64,000 nt of DNA, from assembly GCA_902557145.1 (NCBI GenBank), contig CACDYZ010000006.1, positions 17,618 through 81,617 on the forward strand, read 5' to 3'. Shown here one piece after another: positions 18,421-27,954 of the stretch. The notes under the pieces were generated by a model, which saw only the letters and a program-made list of their open reading frames with translations, was not told the origin of the DNA and ran no database searches. Numbering within the stretch: position 1 is the stretch's first letter; each line of letters starts with the position of its first letter. The DNA is from an uncultured Alphaproteobacteria bacterium (GTDB lineage Bacteria; Pseudomonadota; Alphaproteobacteria; HIMB59). A program made the position numbers and the translations under genes.

Positions 18421-19400
18421 AATTTTGGAACATTCATGGTAATGCAGTGTAAATTTCCACCACCGTAATTAATATTTGCTGACTCTATCATTTCAATTTT
18501 TTTGTTATTAAATAATGATTTAAAGATATCATAAACCTCCTCATCTTCTTTTACATTAAATTTTGGAATGAATATTGTATTTTTAGTAGAATAGAAATTT
18601 ATATATGATGCAACGAGTTTTTTATTATGTATAATTTTATTTGAAGGTAGTGGTATCTCAATAATTTTTAAATTATTTACTGTCAATGATAGCTTACTAT
18701 TTAAAATTAAATTTGCTTCAGTTAGAGATTTATAATCAAATGTCGTTTGTTCATTACTTTTTGCGATAAGATATCTCTGATCACCTATTGGACAAAAAAT
18801 ATTATCTATATGGCCATCAGTATCATCACCCTCCAGCCCCGTTGGAAGCCAAATTATCGAGTTCAAATCAAATAATGTTGTAAGTTTTTCCTCAATAATA
18901 TTTTTTTTAGGGTTGGACCTATTTGGATTCAAAAGCACGCTTTCAGTTGTAAATAAATTACCATTTTCATCATATGTTATTGCGCCACCTTCTAATGTTA
19001 AATCAATTTTTTTAATTGGGAGCTTTAATTGACTTGAAATAAATTCTGATAACTTATTATCATTTTCATAATTAGGGTATTTACCGTAACCATTAAAATT
19101 AAAAGAATAACTCTCTAATCTTCCATTATTTTTATAAAAAATTGGTGCAATATCTCTCATCCAGGAGTCATCTAAATTGGTTTGAGTGATATTAATTTTT
19201 GAATTTGATATGATTTGTAGGCATTCCTTAAAGTCAGAAGAATTACAATAAATTTCAACCTGTTCATCATCTGAAATTTGATTTGCAAAATTAGCTATTT
19301 CTAACCTAGCATCTTCAATAACAGGCCCGTATAAATCTTTATTACATGGCCAAGCAATAAGGCACTTCTCATGGTCCTTCCACTCAGGAATTAATTTCAT
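18417..19400 (-). CDS. aguA: Agmatine deiminase
   Basis: Guanidino-modifying enzyme converting agmatine to N-carbamoylputrescine and ammonia. Seen are the PEWKDHEKCLIAWP start, DDSWMRDIAPIFY, LTLEGGAI, the LEGDDTDGHIDN block with catalytic Asp and His, and the C-terminal GGGNLHCIT with nucleophile Cys319. At 327 aa it is a little shorter than E. coli-type homologues (~365). It is the first gene of the aguA-aguB-potFGHI run and is divergent from the saccharopine genes across 48 bp. No arginine decarboxylase is in the window. Confidence 0.94.
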   Translation of the reverse strand: MKLIPEWKDHEKCLIAWPCNKDLYGPVIEDARLEIANFANQISDDEQVEIYCNSSDFKECLQIISNSKINITQTNLDDSWMRDIAPIFYKNNGRLESYSFNFNGYGKYPNYENDNKLSEFISSQLKLPIKKIDLTLEGGAITYDENGNLFTTESVLLNPNRSNPKKNIIEEKLTTLFDLNSIIWLPTGLEGDDTDGHIDNIFCPIGDQRYLIAKSNEQTTFDYKSLTEANLILNSKLSLTVNNLKIIEIPLPSNKIIHNKKLVASYINFYSTKNTIFIPKFNVKEDEEVYDIFKSLFNNKKIEMIESANINYGGGNLHCITMNVPKL

Positions 19401-19448
19401 CTTGTAATTTTATACAAATTTATCCAGAATTATTCTAAATTCTTAAAA

Positions 19449-20561
19449 ATGATCTTTAATAAAATTCATTGGCTTGGTGTAGGCTTATCTTCTCCACCAG
19501 GGGTATTATATCTTCATGAAAAAGGACATGATCTAGAGGTATGGAATCGATCTGTTGATAAAGCCAGTAAACTTTTAAATAATAGATTAATAATTAATCA
19601 TCTTAACTTTGATGATTTAAAAAAAGATTTGAAAGCTAACGACATTATAGTTTCAATGTTACCAGCTAGCATGCACTATGATGTAGCTAAACTTGCTATT
19701 TATAAGAAATGTCATTTAATCACATCTAGTTACTTTGATAACAAATACGCTGAATTAGAGACACAATTCATAAAAAATAATTGTCTTTTTTTAAACGAAA
19801 CTGGATTAGACCCAGGGATAGATCATCTTTTATCACACAAACTATTTCATCAATTTAAAAAAAGTATCTCACCTCCATTAGTTGATGAAATATCAATATT
19901 AAGTATGTGTGGTGGGTTCCCTCTTATTCCTAATAAATTTAAGTATAAGTTTAGTTGGTCCCCACTAGGTGTTTTAAGAGCATTGAATACACCTTGTAAA
20001 TTTATAAAAAACTATAAAGAAGAGACATCAGATAAAGCATTTAGACAAATATCTAGAATGAATTTTAATGGAGAGGAATTTGAAATTTACCCAAATAGGG
20101 ACTCTACCCCGTATTTAGAAGAATATTTATCAAAAGAGTATATTGATAAAGTTAAAAACTTTCAAAGAGGCACTATTAGATTAAAAGGATGGTCTAAAGA
20201 ATGGAATAAAATTTTTTTAAAATTAGATGAAAACTCTAATTTAGAAAAAATATCCTCAGAGCTGTGGTACAAAAATAAATATCAAACTAATGAAAAAGAT
20301 AGAATTCTTCTATTTGTTAGATTTTTTGCAAAATATCAAAATAAAATTGTTTATGATAAAACACTTTATATTGATGAGTCGAGAAATATAGAAAACTCTG
20401 CTATGTCTCAATGTGTATCTTTAACAATGGTGTCAGTAATAGAGTGTTTAATCAAAAATAATATAAAACCAGGTATTAGTAGAATATTTAATGAAATTAA
20501 CAGAGTTGATTTTATTTTAGATAAACTAAATAACTTTGGTATTAAAATAAAAGAAATATGA
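19449..20561 (+). CDS. Saccharopine dehydrogenase (glutamate-forming type, Lys9-like)
   Basis: Rossmann-fold oxidoreductase with a degenerate dinucleotide motif at the N-terminus (WLGVGLSSPPGVLYL). DIIVSMLPASMHYDVAKLAI and FLNETGLDPGIDHLLS follow, together with the saccharopine dehydrogenase C-terminal part, including CGGFPLIPNKFKYKFSWSP. The 370-aa length fits bacterial members. It is predicted to interconvert saccharopine with glutamate and aminoadipate semialdehyde. It overlaps the second saccharopine enzyme by 4 bp, so the two half-reactions are made together. Direction (lysine breakdown or synthesis) cannot be read from sequence; an adjacent exporter and the lack of other lysine genes favour breakdown. 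Confidence 0.85.
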   Translation: MIFNKIHWLGVGLSSPPGVLYLHEKGHDLEVWNRSVDKASKLLNNRLIINHLNFDDLKKDLKANDIIVSMLPASMHYDVAKLAIYKKCHLITSSYFDNKYAELETQFIKNNCLFLNETGLDPGIDHLLSHKLFHQFKKSISPPLVDEISILSMCGGFPLIPNKFKYKFSWSPLGVLRALNTPCKFIKNYKEETSDKAFRQISRMNFNGEEFEIYPNRDSTPYLEEYLSKEYIDKVKNFQRGTIRLKGWSKEWNKIFLKLDENSNLEKISSELWYKNKYQTNEKDRILLFVRFFAKYQNKIVYDKTLYIDESRNIENSAMSQCVSLTMVSVIECLIKNNIKPGISRIFNEINRVDFILDKLNNFGIKIKEI

Positions 20562-21661
20562 ATATTTGTATACTCAAAGAGTCAAGGAAGAATGAATATA
20601 GAGTACCCTTAGTACCTAAAGATATTGAGGAACTCATAAAGAATAATTCTAAATTAAAATTCTTTATAGAGCCCTCTAATCAAAGAGTAATAAAAGATAG
20701 GCAATATTTTTCTGTTGGTTGTAAAAAATATAATTCACAAAAGATTGATTTATTTTTATCAATCAAAGAGATTAATTTAGCTTCAATAAAAAAAAATCAA
20801 AATTACATGATGTTTTCTCACACAATTAAAGGTCAAAAATATAATATGCCATTGCTAAAGAAAATACTCAAAAATAATTGCTCACTAATAGACTATGAGC
20901 TTTTAAGAAATACTTATGGTTTAAGAAGCATAGGCTTTGGTTGGCATGCTGGAATTATGGGTGCCTATCTAACCCTAAGTAAATTTTTGAAAATAAAAAA
21001 AAATAAAAATATAACTTTCACGATAAAAGAAATAATTGGGTCTTTTAAAAATAAAGATTTTGGCAATACTAAAATTCTTATCACAGGGAATGGATTAGTA
21101 TCAAAGGGGGCTCAATTTTTTCTTAATAGGATTGGAATAAAAAGAAATAAAAAAACTAATCAACCCTATTTTAGTGTTTTAGAACCAAAAGATTACTATC
21201 AAAGAATTGATAGAAAATTTTCTGATAAAGATCTCATTCTTCGAAAAGGTTCTTATAGGTCGAATTTTAAGCAGTATATTGGAAAATACGATATTTTAAT
21301 TTCTTGTCATTATTGGGATAAGAAATTTCCAAAACTATTCACTATTAAAGACATAGACAATGGTTTTTTCAAAATAATAGGAGATATAACATGTGATATC
21401 AATGGATCTATTCCAACGACAATAAAAACAACCTCTTTGAAATCTCCTTACTATAAATACAAGGGAGTGGATGTTATGGCAGTAGACAACCTACCTAGTG
21501 CTTTACCTTTAGAATCCTCTGTTTATTTTAGTAATAAGTTAAAAAAACAACTACCAAAAATTTTAAATTCGATAAATAACGATAGTGTAGAGAGTTATTT
21601 TATATCTAAGAAAGGATTTTTAAATTATCGTTACTTGAATTTAATTGACTACCTAATTTAA
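20558..21661 (+). CDS. Saccharopine dehydrogenase (lysine-forming type, Lys1-like)
   Basis: Member of the alanine dehydrogenase / transhydrogenase superfamily. It starts with ILKESRKNEYRVPLVPKDI, as in Lys1. YMMFSHTIKGQ and CSLIDYELL carry the active-site His region, and ITGNGLVSKGAQFFL is the NAD-binding turn. DITCDINGSIPTTIKTT and AVDNLPSALPLESS close the active site. Predicted to interconvert lysine plus 2-oxoglutarate with saccharopine. The 4-bp ATGA overlap with the upstream gene shows an operon. It converges on the LysE-family gene with a 9-bp overlap. Confidence 0.87.
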   Translation: MNICILKESRKNEYRVPLVPKDIEELIKNNSKLKFFIEPSNQRVIKDRQYFSVGCKKYNSQKIDLFLSIKEINLASIKKNQNYMMFSHTIKGQKYNMPLLKKILKNNCSLIDYELLRNTYGLRSIGFGWHAGIMGAYLTLSKFLKIKKNKNITFTIKEIIGSFKNKDFGNTKILITGNGLVSKGAQFFLNRIGIKRNKKTNQPYFSVLEPKDYYQRIDRKFSDKDLILRKGSYRSNFKQYIGKYDILISCHYWDKKFPKLFTIKDIDNGFFKIIGDITCDINGSIPTTIKTTSLKSPYYKYKGVDVMAVDNLPSALPLESSVYFSNKLKKQLPKILNSINNDSVESYFISKKGFLNYRYLNLIDYLI

Positions 21662-22252
21662 AATTAAATAAACACCAGTTGAAATAAGTAGTATGGCAAA
21701 AAAGTATTCAAATATTTTTTTTAATAAAGTATTTGATATAAGATTTTTAATTAAGCTTCCAAATAAAGCCCATAAACTGATACACGGAAAACTTACTAAC
21801 GAAGACATTAACCCTGTAAATATAACTGCAACCCATAAGTCTTCCTCTAGTGGCATAAAGCCAGATGCAGCTGTTATAGCTATCGTCCATGCTTTTGGAT
21901 TAATCCACTGAAATAAAGCTGCTTCATATATTTTTAGTGGTCTTCCTTTTTCTTTTTTATAATCCTTAATTGAACCAATCATTTTATAAGCTAAATAAAT
22001 GAGGTAAAAAAAACACATCCATTTTAAGACAATTTGAAACTTAGGATTTTGAATTAAAATAAAACCTAATCCTGTACAAATTAAAGAAACTTGCAATGCA
22101 TGACCAAGAGATATACCAGATATGTGTGGTAAAGATCTTTTAAAACCAAATTTTAGACCTGAAATAGTAAGCATGGCGTTATTCGGCCCAGGTGTTATAA
22201 ACATAACTGTGTAGTAAGATACAATTGCAATGATTAATGCTGCGTCGATCAA
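21653..22252 (-). CDS. LysE/RhtB-family amino-acid exporter
   Basis: Small inner-membrane exporter, 199 aa with about six hydrophobic segments. The family start MFITPGPNNAMLTISG and the GISLGHALQVSLICTGLG and FQWINPKAWTIA motifs are present. Substrate is unknown; lysine is a reasonable guess because the neighbouring convergent genes handle saccharopine, and overflow export would suit a lysine-catabolic locus. It lies 4 bp downstream of gpmA on the same strand and may simply share its transcript. Confidence 0.88.
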   Translation of the reverse strand: MIDAALIIAIVSYYTVMFITPGPNNAMLTISGLKFGFKRSLPHISGISLGHALQVSLICTGLGFILIQNPKFQIVLKWMCFFYLIYLAYKMIGSIKDYKKEKGRPLKIYEAALFQWINPKAWTIAITAASGFMPLEEDLWVAVIFTGLMSSLVSFPCISLWALFGSLIKNLISNTLLKKIFEYFFAILLISTGVYLILN

Positions 22253-22256
22253 TAAG

Positions 22257-22880
22257 TTAATTTTTTATTGTAAATTTATTATTTTCCATAATAACATGTA
22301 TTGGCACTCCTGTTGAAAGTTCAACAGAATTAATATTACTGGAGTCATAAATATTCATTACAATTAGTAAGGCCCTTAAAGAATTTCCATGTGCTGCTAT
22401 CAATATATTATTGTTATCTGCGCTCTGGATAGCAGGGTTGATTGACTCTTCAAAATATATTTTTACTCTTCTGACTACATCCTCCAAACTCTCTCCATTA
22501 GGAGGTTGATCTGAATAACCTCTTCTCCATTTGTGAACTTGCTCTTCTCCAAATTTGTCAGCTGTTTCTTTTTTATTTAGACCAGTAAGATCACCATAAT
22601 CTCTCTCATTTAACTTAATATCTGTTATTATTTTTCCCTCTCCGTATAAATGATCCCATTGATCAAGATTTTTGAGAATTATTTTAGCTGTTTCTTGCGC
22701 TCTTTTTAACTCACTAGTGAATACAATATCGAATTTAATATTTAAATTTTTGAAATTTTGTCCGGCTTTGTTTGCTTCGTCTATACCTTGTTCAGATAAT
22801 TCAATATTTTTGAAGCCAGTAAAAAGATTTAATTTATTCCACTCACTTTGCCCATGTCGAATTAATAAAATATTTTTCAT
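22257..22880 (-). CDS. gpmA: 2,3-bisphosphoglycerate-dependent phosphoglycerate mutase
   Basis: Glycolytic interconversion of 3- and 2-phosphoglycerate. It has the phosphohistidine RHGQSEWN motif near residue 8, FTGFKNIELSEQG, ERDYGDLTGLNKKE and IAAHGNSLRAL with the second catalytic His. The 207-aa length is typical of the short alphaproteobacterial form (E. coli 250). Divergent from fumC across only 28 bp, so at least one promoter must overlap coding sequence. Confidence 0.95.
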   Translation of the reverse strand: MKNILLIRHGQSEWNKLNLFTGFKNIELSEQGIDEANKAGQNFKNLNIKFDIVFTSELKRAQETAKIILKNLDQWDHLYGEGKIITDIKLNERDYGDLTGLNKKETADKFGEEQVHKWRRGYSDQPPNGESLEDVVRRVKIYFEESINPAIQSADNNNILIAAHGNSLRALLIVMNIYDSSNINSVELSTGVPIHVIMENNKFTIKN

Positions 22881-22908
22881 TTAATTTGATATATATTATT
22901 AATCATAC

Positions 22909-24297
22909 ATGGTCAAATTTCGTATTGAAAAAGATAGCTTAGGGGAAATCAAAGTTGATAGCTCAAAACTATGGGGGGCACAAACACAAAGGTCAATAGA
23001 GAACTTTCAAATAGGTATTGGTAAATTTCATTTTCAAAATATTTTTATAGAAGCTCTAGCTTTACAAAAAAAATCATGTGCTTTAGCAAATTCAGAATTT
23101 AAACTATTATCAAAAAATCATACAAAAGTTGTTGGAAAAGTTTGTGATTTAATTATTTCAGGAAAATTAAATGATCATTTTCCTCTTGTTGTATGGCAAA
23201 CTGGATCTGGAACCCAAATCAATATGAACCTAAATGAAGTTATTGCTAACAAAAGTAATCAATTATTAGGAAAAAAACTTCCAACTAACCATCCTCTTCA
23301 CCCAAATGATGATATAAATAAATCACAATCTTCAAATGATAGTATTCCTACTGCAATGCATATTGCTACAGTATTATCAATACACAGACATTTATTTCCA
23401 GAAATAGTATCTTTTAAAAAATCTTTAAAGAAGAAAATTTCTGAATTCAAAGGAATTATAAAAATTGGTAGGACACATACTCAAGATGCAACACCAATAA
23501 AAATTTCAAATGAATTTTTAGCTTTCTATGATCAAATTTCTTATGCTGAAAGTGTTATTAAGAAAAGTTTAAATAAGCTTTATGAACTAGCTCAAGGGGG
23601 TACAGCTGTAGGCTCGGGTATAAACGCACCTGATAGTTTTTCTAAAAAATTTATTAAATATTTAAAACAAGAAACAAAGCTTCCATTCAAATCTGCTCCC
23701 AATAAGTATGAGTCTCTTGCATCTCATGATGTATTTATTGAAGTTATGTCAGGTGTTGAAATTTTAACTAGTGCGTTATTTAAAATGTCAAATGATATCA
23801 GAGTATTAGCTTCTGGGCCAAGAAGTGGGATTTCTGAAATAATCCTACCAGCTAATGAACCCGGCTCATCTATTATGCCAGGAAAAATTAATCCTACTCA
23901 GTGTGAAGCCTTATCAATGGTATGCGCACATGTAATTGGTCTACGAAATTCTGTAACATTCGCATGTACCCAAGGTCATTTCCAATTGAATGTATATAAT
24001 CCATTAATTATTCATAATACTCTTGATGCTATTCGTTTAATCGGTGAAGCAATGGCCTCATTTAGAGCAAATTGTTTGAAAGGATTAAAGATAAATAAAA
24101 AAAGAATAAATGAGCTATTAAATCGTTCTTTAATGTTAGTGACTCCCTTAACAAAAATAATTGGCTATGATCTTGCATCTAAAGTTGCACTAAACGCTTA
24201 CAACAAAAATATTTCACTAATGCAATCTTGTTTAGAGTTAACTGATTTATCTGAAAAGGATTTTAAAAAATATACTGATCCAAAGAAAATGGTTTAG
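22909..24297 (+). CDS. fumC: Fumarate hydratase, class II
   Basis: TCA-cycle hydration of fumarate to malate by an oxygen-stable, iron-free homotetramer. The fumarase/aspartase signature GSSIMPGKINPTQCEA is present, as are KLWGAQTQRSIENF, VWQTGSGTQINMNLNE and the SQSSNDSIPTAMHIA block. KIGRTHTQDATPI and ALASHDVF-like segments (SLASHDVFIE) also match. The length of 462 aa is normal. The ATG at 22909 has no clear ribosome site. It converges on lpxC with a 4-bp overlap. Confidence 0.96.
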   Translation: MVKFRIEKDSLGEIKVDSSKLWGAQTQRSIENFQIGIGKFHFQNIFIEALALQKKSCALANSEFKLLSKNHTKVVGKVCDLIISGKLNDHFPLVVWQTGSGTQINMNLNEVIANKSNQLLGKKLPTNHPLHPNDDINKSQSSNDSIPTAMHIATVLSIHRHLFPEIVSFKKSLKKKISEFKGIIKIGRTHTQDATPIKISNEFLAFYDQISYAESVIKKSLNKLYELAQGGTAVGSGINAPDSFSKKFIKYLKQETKLPFKSAPNKYESLASHDVFIEVMSGVEILTSALFKMSNDIRVLASGPRSGISEIILPANEPGSSIMPGKINPTQCEALSMVCAHVIGLRNSVTFACTQGHFQLNVYNPLIIHNTLDAIRLIGEAMASFRANCLKGLKINKKRINELLNRSLMLVTPLTKIIGYDLASKVALNAYNKNISLMQSCLELTDLSEKDFKKYTDPKKMV

Positions 24298-25151
24298 TTA
24301 ATTTTATGTATCTTATAATTTTCTACTGATTTAAATAACTCTTTAAGTAAGTTATTTGTAATAAAGTGACCTGTTTTAAAACCTTTGTAAGTTCCAATAA
24401 TAGGATAGCCTGACAAGTAGAGATCTCCCACTACATCTAAAACTTTATGGCGCATTAATTCATTCTCATATCTTAATCCATCTTTATTGAGTGGTTTCTT
24501 ATCTTTAATAACTATAGCATTATCAAGAGAGCCGCCTTTAATTAAATTTTGTGACTTAAGATATTCTATTTCTTGAAAAAAACCAAAAGTCCTAGCTTTT
24601 GAAATAGACTCGACATAGTTACCATTTAAATTTCTAATCTTAATGTCTTGATCATCATACTTTCCATCAAAACTAGACTCTAAATTTATATTTAAACCTT
24701 GGTCTCTTGATGAGTTTGGTACTAATTCAGCATATCCATAATCACATAGGAATTTTACAGGCTTAATTATTTCCAAAATATTTTGTTCAGAATCCTGCTC
24801 TTTTACTCCTGTTTTTAAAATGTTTTCAACGTAGACTTTAGAACTACCATCAAGAATAGGCACTTCAATGTTGTCGATTAAAACCTCACAATTGTTAATA
24901 TGAAGACCAGCAAGTGCACTCAATAAGTGCTCGACTGTCTTAACTTCAATTCCATTTGAAGCAATGTTAGTTGAAAATTTTGTAGATATTACGCTATCCC
25001 ATTTAGCAGGAATAATGACAGATTTATCTATTCTATTGAAAAAGATACCAGAATTTAGTGGAGCTGGATTAAGGGTTATATTTGTTTTAACTCCAGTATG
25101 TAAACCAATTCCATCTAATGTGATGGATTCTTTGAGGGTAAAACACTTCAT
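24294..25151 (-). CDS. lpxC: UDP-3-O-acyl-N-acetylglucosamine deacetylase
   Basis: Committed zinc-dependent step of lipid A synthesis, so this cell makes lipopolysaccharide. Zinc ligands His75 (VEHLLSALAG), His235 and Asp239 (RHKVLDVVGDLYLSG) and catalytic His262 (GHFITNN) are all present. The GIGLHTG start of the fold is also intact. At 285 aa it is slightly short of E. coli (305). It is the last gene of the dcw cluster, 68 bp after ftsZ, the classical position. FtsH, the protease that turns over LpxC in E. coli, is also in this window. Confidence 0.96.
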   Translation of the reverse strand: MKCFTLKESITLDGIGLHTGVKTNITLNPAPLNSGIFFNRIDKSVIIPAKWDSVISTKFSTNIASNGIEVKTVEHLLSALAGLHINNCEVLIDNIEVPILDGSSKVYVENILKTGVKEQDSEQNILEIIKPVKFLCDYGYAELVPNSSRDQGLNINLESSFDGKYDDQDIKIRNLNGNYVESISKARTFGFFQEIEYLKSQNLIKGGSLDNAIVIKDKKPLNKDGLRYENELMRHKVLDVVGDLYLSGYPIIGTYKGFKTGHFITNNLLKELFKSVENYKIHKIN

Positions 25152-25219
25152 TAAGGTAATATTAAGAAAATACCCAAAAAGTATTACTTTATAATTGTAA
25201 AACTATGTATTTGTTAGAT

Positions 25220-26743
25220 TTATTGATTAGAACCTTTTCGAAGATATGATGGGGTGTCTATATCCTCATTCATGTCATCATTTTCTTCGCTCAATTCAGA
25301 AATATCTGAAATTTCAGAAATTTCATTATTTTCTTTGCTTTGTTTAGCTTGATTACCCTTTTCATCGACAACATCACTAAATAAAAATAGATTTGGATCT
25401 GTCTTTGTTTTTTTTTGCTTTTTTTCAGGATTTTCATCTTTAACTTCAGTTATTTTTTTATCAGAGGTCATCAAATTAGAAAGCATACTAAAAAAACCTG
25501 TCTTCTTTTTTTCTTCAAGATTTCCGTAATTGACACTATTTTCATTGGTTTTTTCAATTATTTCTTCTCTATTTTCTATATTTTGATCTACCTCATTAGT
25601 CAAATTAAATTCTTCATTTTCAGAAGTAACTGGTTTTTCTTCAACTACACTAGAAATGTCCTCATTAGTTTTAATGTCTGAACCATCGTAAGACAAACTT
25701 TCATCTATTTTATGTTGAATAGAACTAAAACCAGAATTATTTTCAGACTCAGGGTAGTAAAGAATTTTTTTTCCTGATGCCTCTATGCCAGTAGCAAAAA
25801 TACTAATTTTTAATTTACCTTGTAGAGTTTCATCAATCAAAGAACCAAAAATAATATTTGCCTCTGGGTTAACACTCTGTCTAATAATATTAGCAGCATG
25901 ATCTACTTCTAGTAAAGTCATATCGCTTCCTCCAGAAATATTGACAATTACTCCTTTAGCAGTGTTCATGTCTATATTCTCAATTAATGGATTGGTTAAA
26001 GCTAAGTTTGATGCCTCTACCGCTTTATTATCACCCTCTGCAACAGCAGTTCCCATCATTGCAAATCCCATTTCTTTTATAACAGTTCTTACATCAGCAA
26101 AATCTAAATTAATAAGACCTGGCTGTGTAATTAAATCAGTTAATCCTTTTACTCCATCAAAAAGAACATTATCTGCTTTTTTAAAAGCTTCTGCAAAAGA
26201 AGTCTGTTCATTAGATACTTTAAATAAATTTTGATTTGGTATTATCAGCAATGTATCTACATTATTTTTAACTTCTTCAAGTCCTTGTAATGCTAGGTTC
26301 ATTCTTTTTGTACCTTCAAAGTTAAATGGGGTTGAAACTATTGCGACAGTTACAATACCTAATTTTTTTGCAATACTTGCAATAACTGGTAGAGCACCTG
26401 TTCCTGTTCCTCCACCTAAACCAGCCGTTAAAAATAACATATTAGTATTTCTTAATTCTTCTGAAATTAAATCAATACTCTCTTCAGCTGCATCTTTTCC
26501 AATAATTGGATCTGCACCTGCGCCTAAACCTTTAGTTTTTTCTAATCCTAGTTGGATACGATTATAACAAAGAGAATTTTCAAGTGCTTGGGCATCAGTA
26601 TTTGCAACAATGAAATCAACATTATTTAAATTTGATTGAATCATGTTATTTACAGCATTGCTTCCTGCGCCGCCAACCCCCATGACCGTTAAAGATGGTT
26701 TTAAGTTTTTTTGATCAACTACTGGTTCTATATCTAGTGTCAT
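25220..26743 (-). CDS. ftsZ: Cell-division GTPase FtsZ
   Basis: Tubulin-like GTPase that forms the Z ring. The GTP-binding tubulin signature is GGGTGTG at 110-116 and the T7 synergy region is FNFEGTKRMNLA-adjacent. The globular domain ends near residue 320. A long acidic, low-complexity linker follows, with Glu/Ser/Lys-rich repeats including IS-ELS-type units. The conserved C-terminal peptide DIDTPSYLRKG binds FtsA and ZipA-type partners. At 507 aa the extended linker is typical of alphaproteobacteria. The ATG at 26743 is preceded by GGGGA, one of the better ribosome sites here. Confidence 0.97.
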   Translation of the reverse strand: MTLDIEPVVDQKNLKPSLTVMGVGGAGSNAVNNMIQSNLNNVDFIVANTDAQALENSLCYNRIQLGLEKTKGLGAGADPIIGKDAAEESIDLISEELRNTNMLFLTAGLGGGTGTGALPVIASIAKKLGIVTVAIVSTPFNFEGTKRMNLALQGLEEVKNNVDTLLIIPNQNLFKVSNEQTSFAEAFKKADNVLFDGVKGLTDLITQPGLINLDFADVRTVIKEMGFAMMGTAVAEGDNKAVEASNLALTNPLIENIDMNTAKGVIVNISGGSDMTLLEVDHAANIIRQSVNPEANIIFGSLIDETLQGKLKISIFATGIEASGKKILYYPESENNSGFSSIQHKIDESLSYDGSDIKTNEDISSVVEEKPVTSENEEFNLTNEVDQNIENREEIIEKTNENSVNYGNLEEKKKTGFFSMLSNLMTSDKKITEVKDENPEKKQKKTKTDPNLFLFSDVVDEKGNQAKQSKENNEISEISDISELSEENDDMNEDIDTPSYLRKGSNQ

Positions 26744-26763
26744 TTTTTTCCCCGCAAATCAAC

Positions 26764-27954
26764 CTATAGTAGGTCTACGAATCTTTTGTACCATATTTTG
26801 CTTGAAAAAGAATCAATTTTTTGAGTAAAGTCATTATTTTCTGAGCTTTTATTTGTTAAAAGCCAAAAACTTGAATAAAGAGACATTATACTAGCATCAT
26901 TTAAAACCTTAGGAATACCGCAAGACTTTGGTGGCTCCAAAAACTGAATGTCATAACCATGTTTTGTTCTAAAGTAATTGTAAAAATTTTTTATCTTTGA
27001 GCCTCCTCCTGTAAATACATATGAATAAAAACTCTTATCTTTTGGTAGAGATTTTAAAACTAATTCAAAAGTCTCATCTAAACGATCTAAAGTAATCTCT
27101 TTTAAATTATCGTGTCCAACATTTTTTTTCTTATTATCACCAAATTCTTCCCAAATAGGAATTTCAACAGTTGAATTTCTTGTATCAGATAAATCAATTG
27201 TAGAAATTTTAAGTTTTTCAGCAAAATCAAAACTAATATTATGAATATTCACTAAATCATCAGAAATTTTTTTACAACCTTGTGGTATTTTTTTTATAAA
27301 ATGTAAAACTTTATTTTTAATCACGATAATATTTATGTAATTAAAACCATAATCTATAAGCACTACATTAGTTTTAGTTTTAGGTCTATTTTTTAAATAG
27401 TAATAATATGAAGTCGTAGAGTCTAAATAATTTAGAATTTTAATTTGTAGTTTTTGAAATATATTATCTAAAAGATTAATTTGCTTAATATCAATCATTG
27501 AAACTAATGAAATTATAGATAGTTTATTGCAATTCAATCCAACAGGATTATCTGTAATTAGTTTATCGTCGATTTTATAGTGTGAAGTATAAATATTATA
27601 AAGATAATTCTCATCTTTGGGAATTTTGATTTTAGAAATTTTTCTTAAATCATTTTTTTCAACAATTGCACCATTAAGATTAAGATCTTTTTGTGTTTTC
27701 TTAATTTGAACACTTTGATTTGTAACAAGAATGTAAGCATCCTTAATAATATAATTAGCTTGTTTTTCAGCTTGAACTATAGAATTTTTAATACAGTCAA
27801 TAAAATCATCAAAATTTTCTATCTCTTCTCCATTATAGCCTTTTGATCTAGTCTTACCTGTTCCAATAATTGAAAATTCAAGATTAAGTTCGGAGTATAT
27901 AATTGTCTTTACAGAAAAAGACCCAATTTCAATTAATGTTTTATAACTATCCAA
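26764..27954 (-). CDS. ftsA: Cell-division actin-like protein FtsA
   Basis: Actin-fold ATPase tethering FtsZ to the membrane. It opens with a beta-strand/phosphate-1 element (TLIEIGSFSVKTIIYS) and contains VLIDYGFNYINIIVI and IPQGCKKISDDL. The VFTGGGSKIKNFYNYF block forms the adenosine pocket. The C-terminus (SFSSKIWYKRFVDLL) could be the amphipathic membrane-targeting helix. Divergent but collinear with ftsQ (no gap) and ftsZ (20 bp). The standard dcw position makes the call secure despite low sequence conservation. Confidence 0.92.
   Translation of the reverse strand: MDSYKTLIEIGSFSVKTIIYSELNLEFSIIGTGKTRSKGYNGEEIENFDDFIDCIKNSIVQAEKQANYIIKDAYILVTNQSVQIKKTQKDLNLNGAIVEKNDLRKISKIKIPKDENYLYNIYTSHYKIDDKLITDNPVGLNCNKLSIISLVSMIDIKQINLLDNIFQKLQIKILNYLDSTTSYYYYLKNRPKTKTNVVLIDYGFNYINIIVIKNKVLHFIKKIPQGCKKISDDLVNIHNISFDFAEKLKISTIDLSDTRNSTVEIPIWEEFGDNKKKNVGHDNLKEITLDRLDETFELVLKSLPKDKSFYSYVFTGGGSKIKNFYNYFRTKHGYDIQFLEPPKSCGIPKVLNDASIMSLYSSFWLLTNKSSENNDFTQKIDSFSSKIWYKRFVDLL

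Noticed and set aside
25415..25681. 88-aa Phe-rich plus-strand frame opposite the ftsZ linker
   Set aside because: Explained by the acidic low-complexity linker of FtsZ on the other strand.
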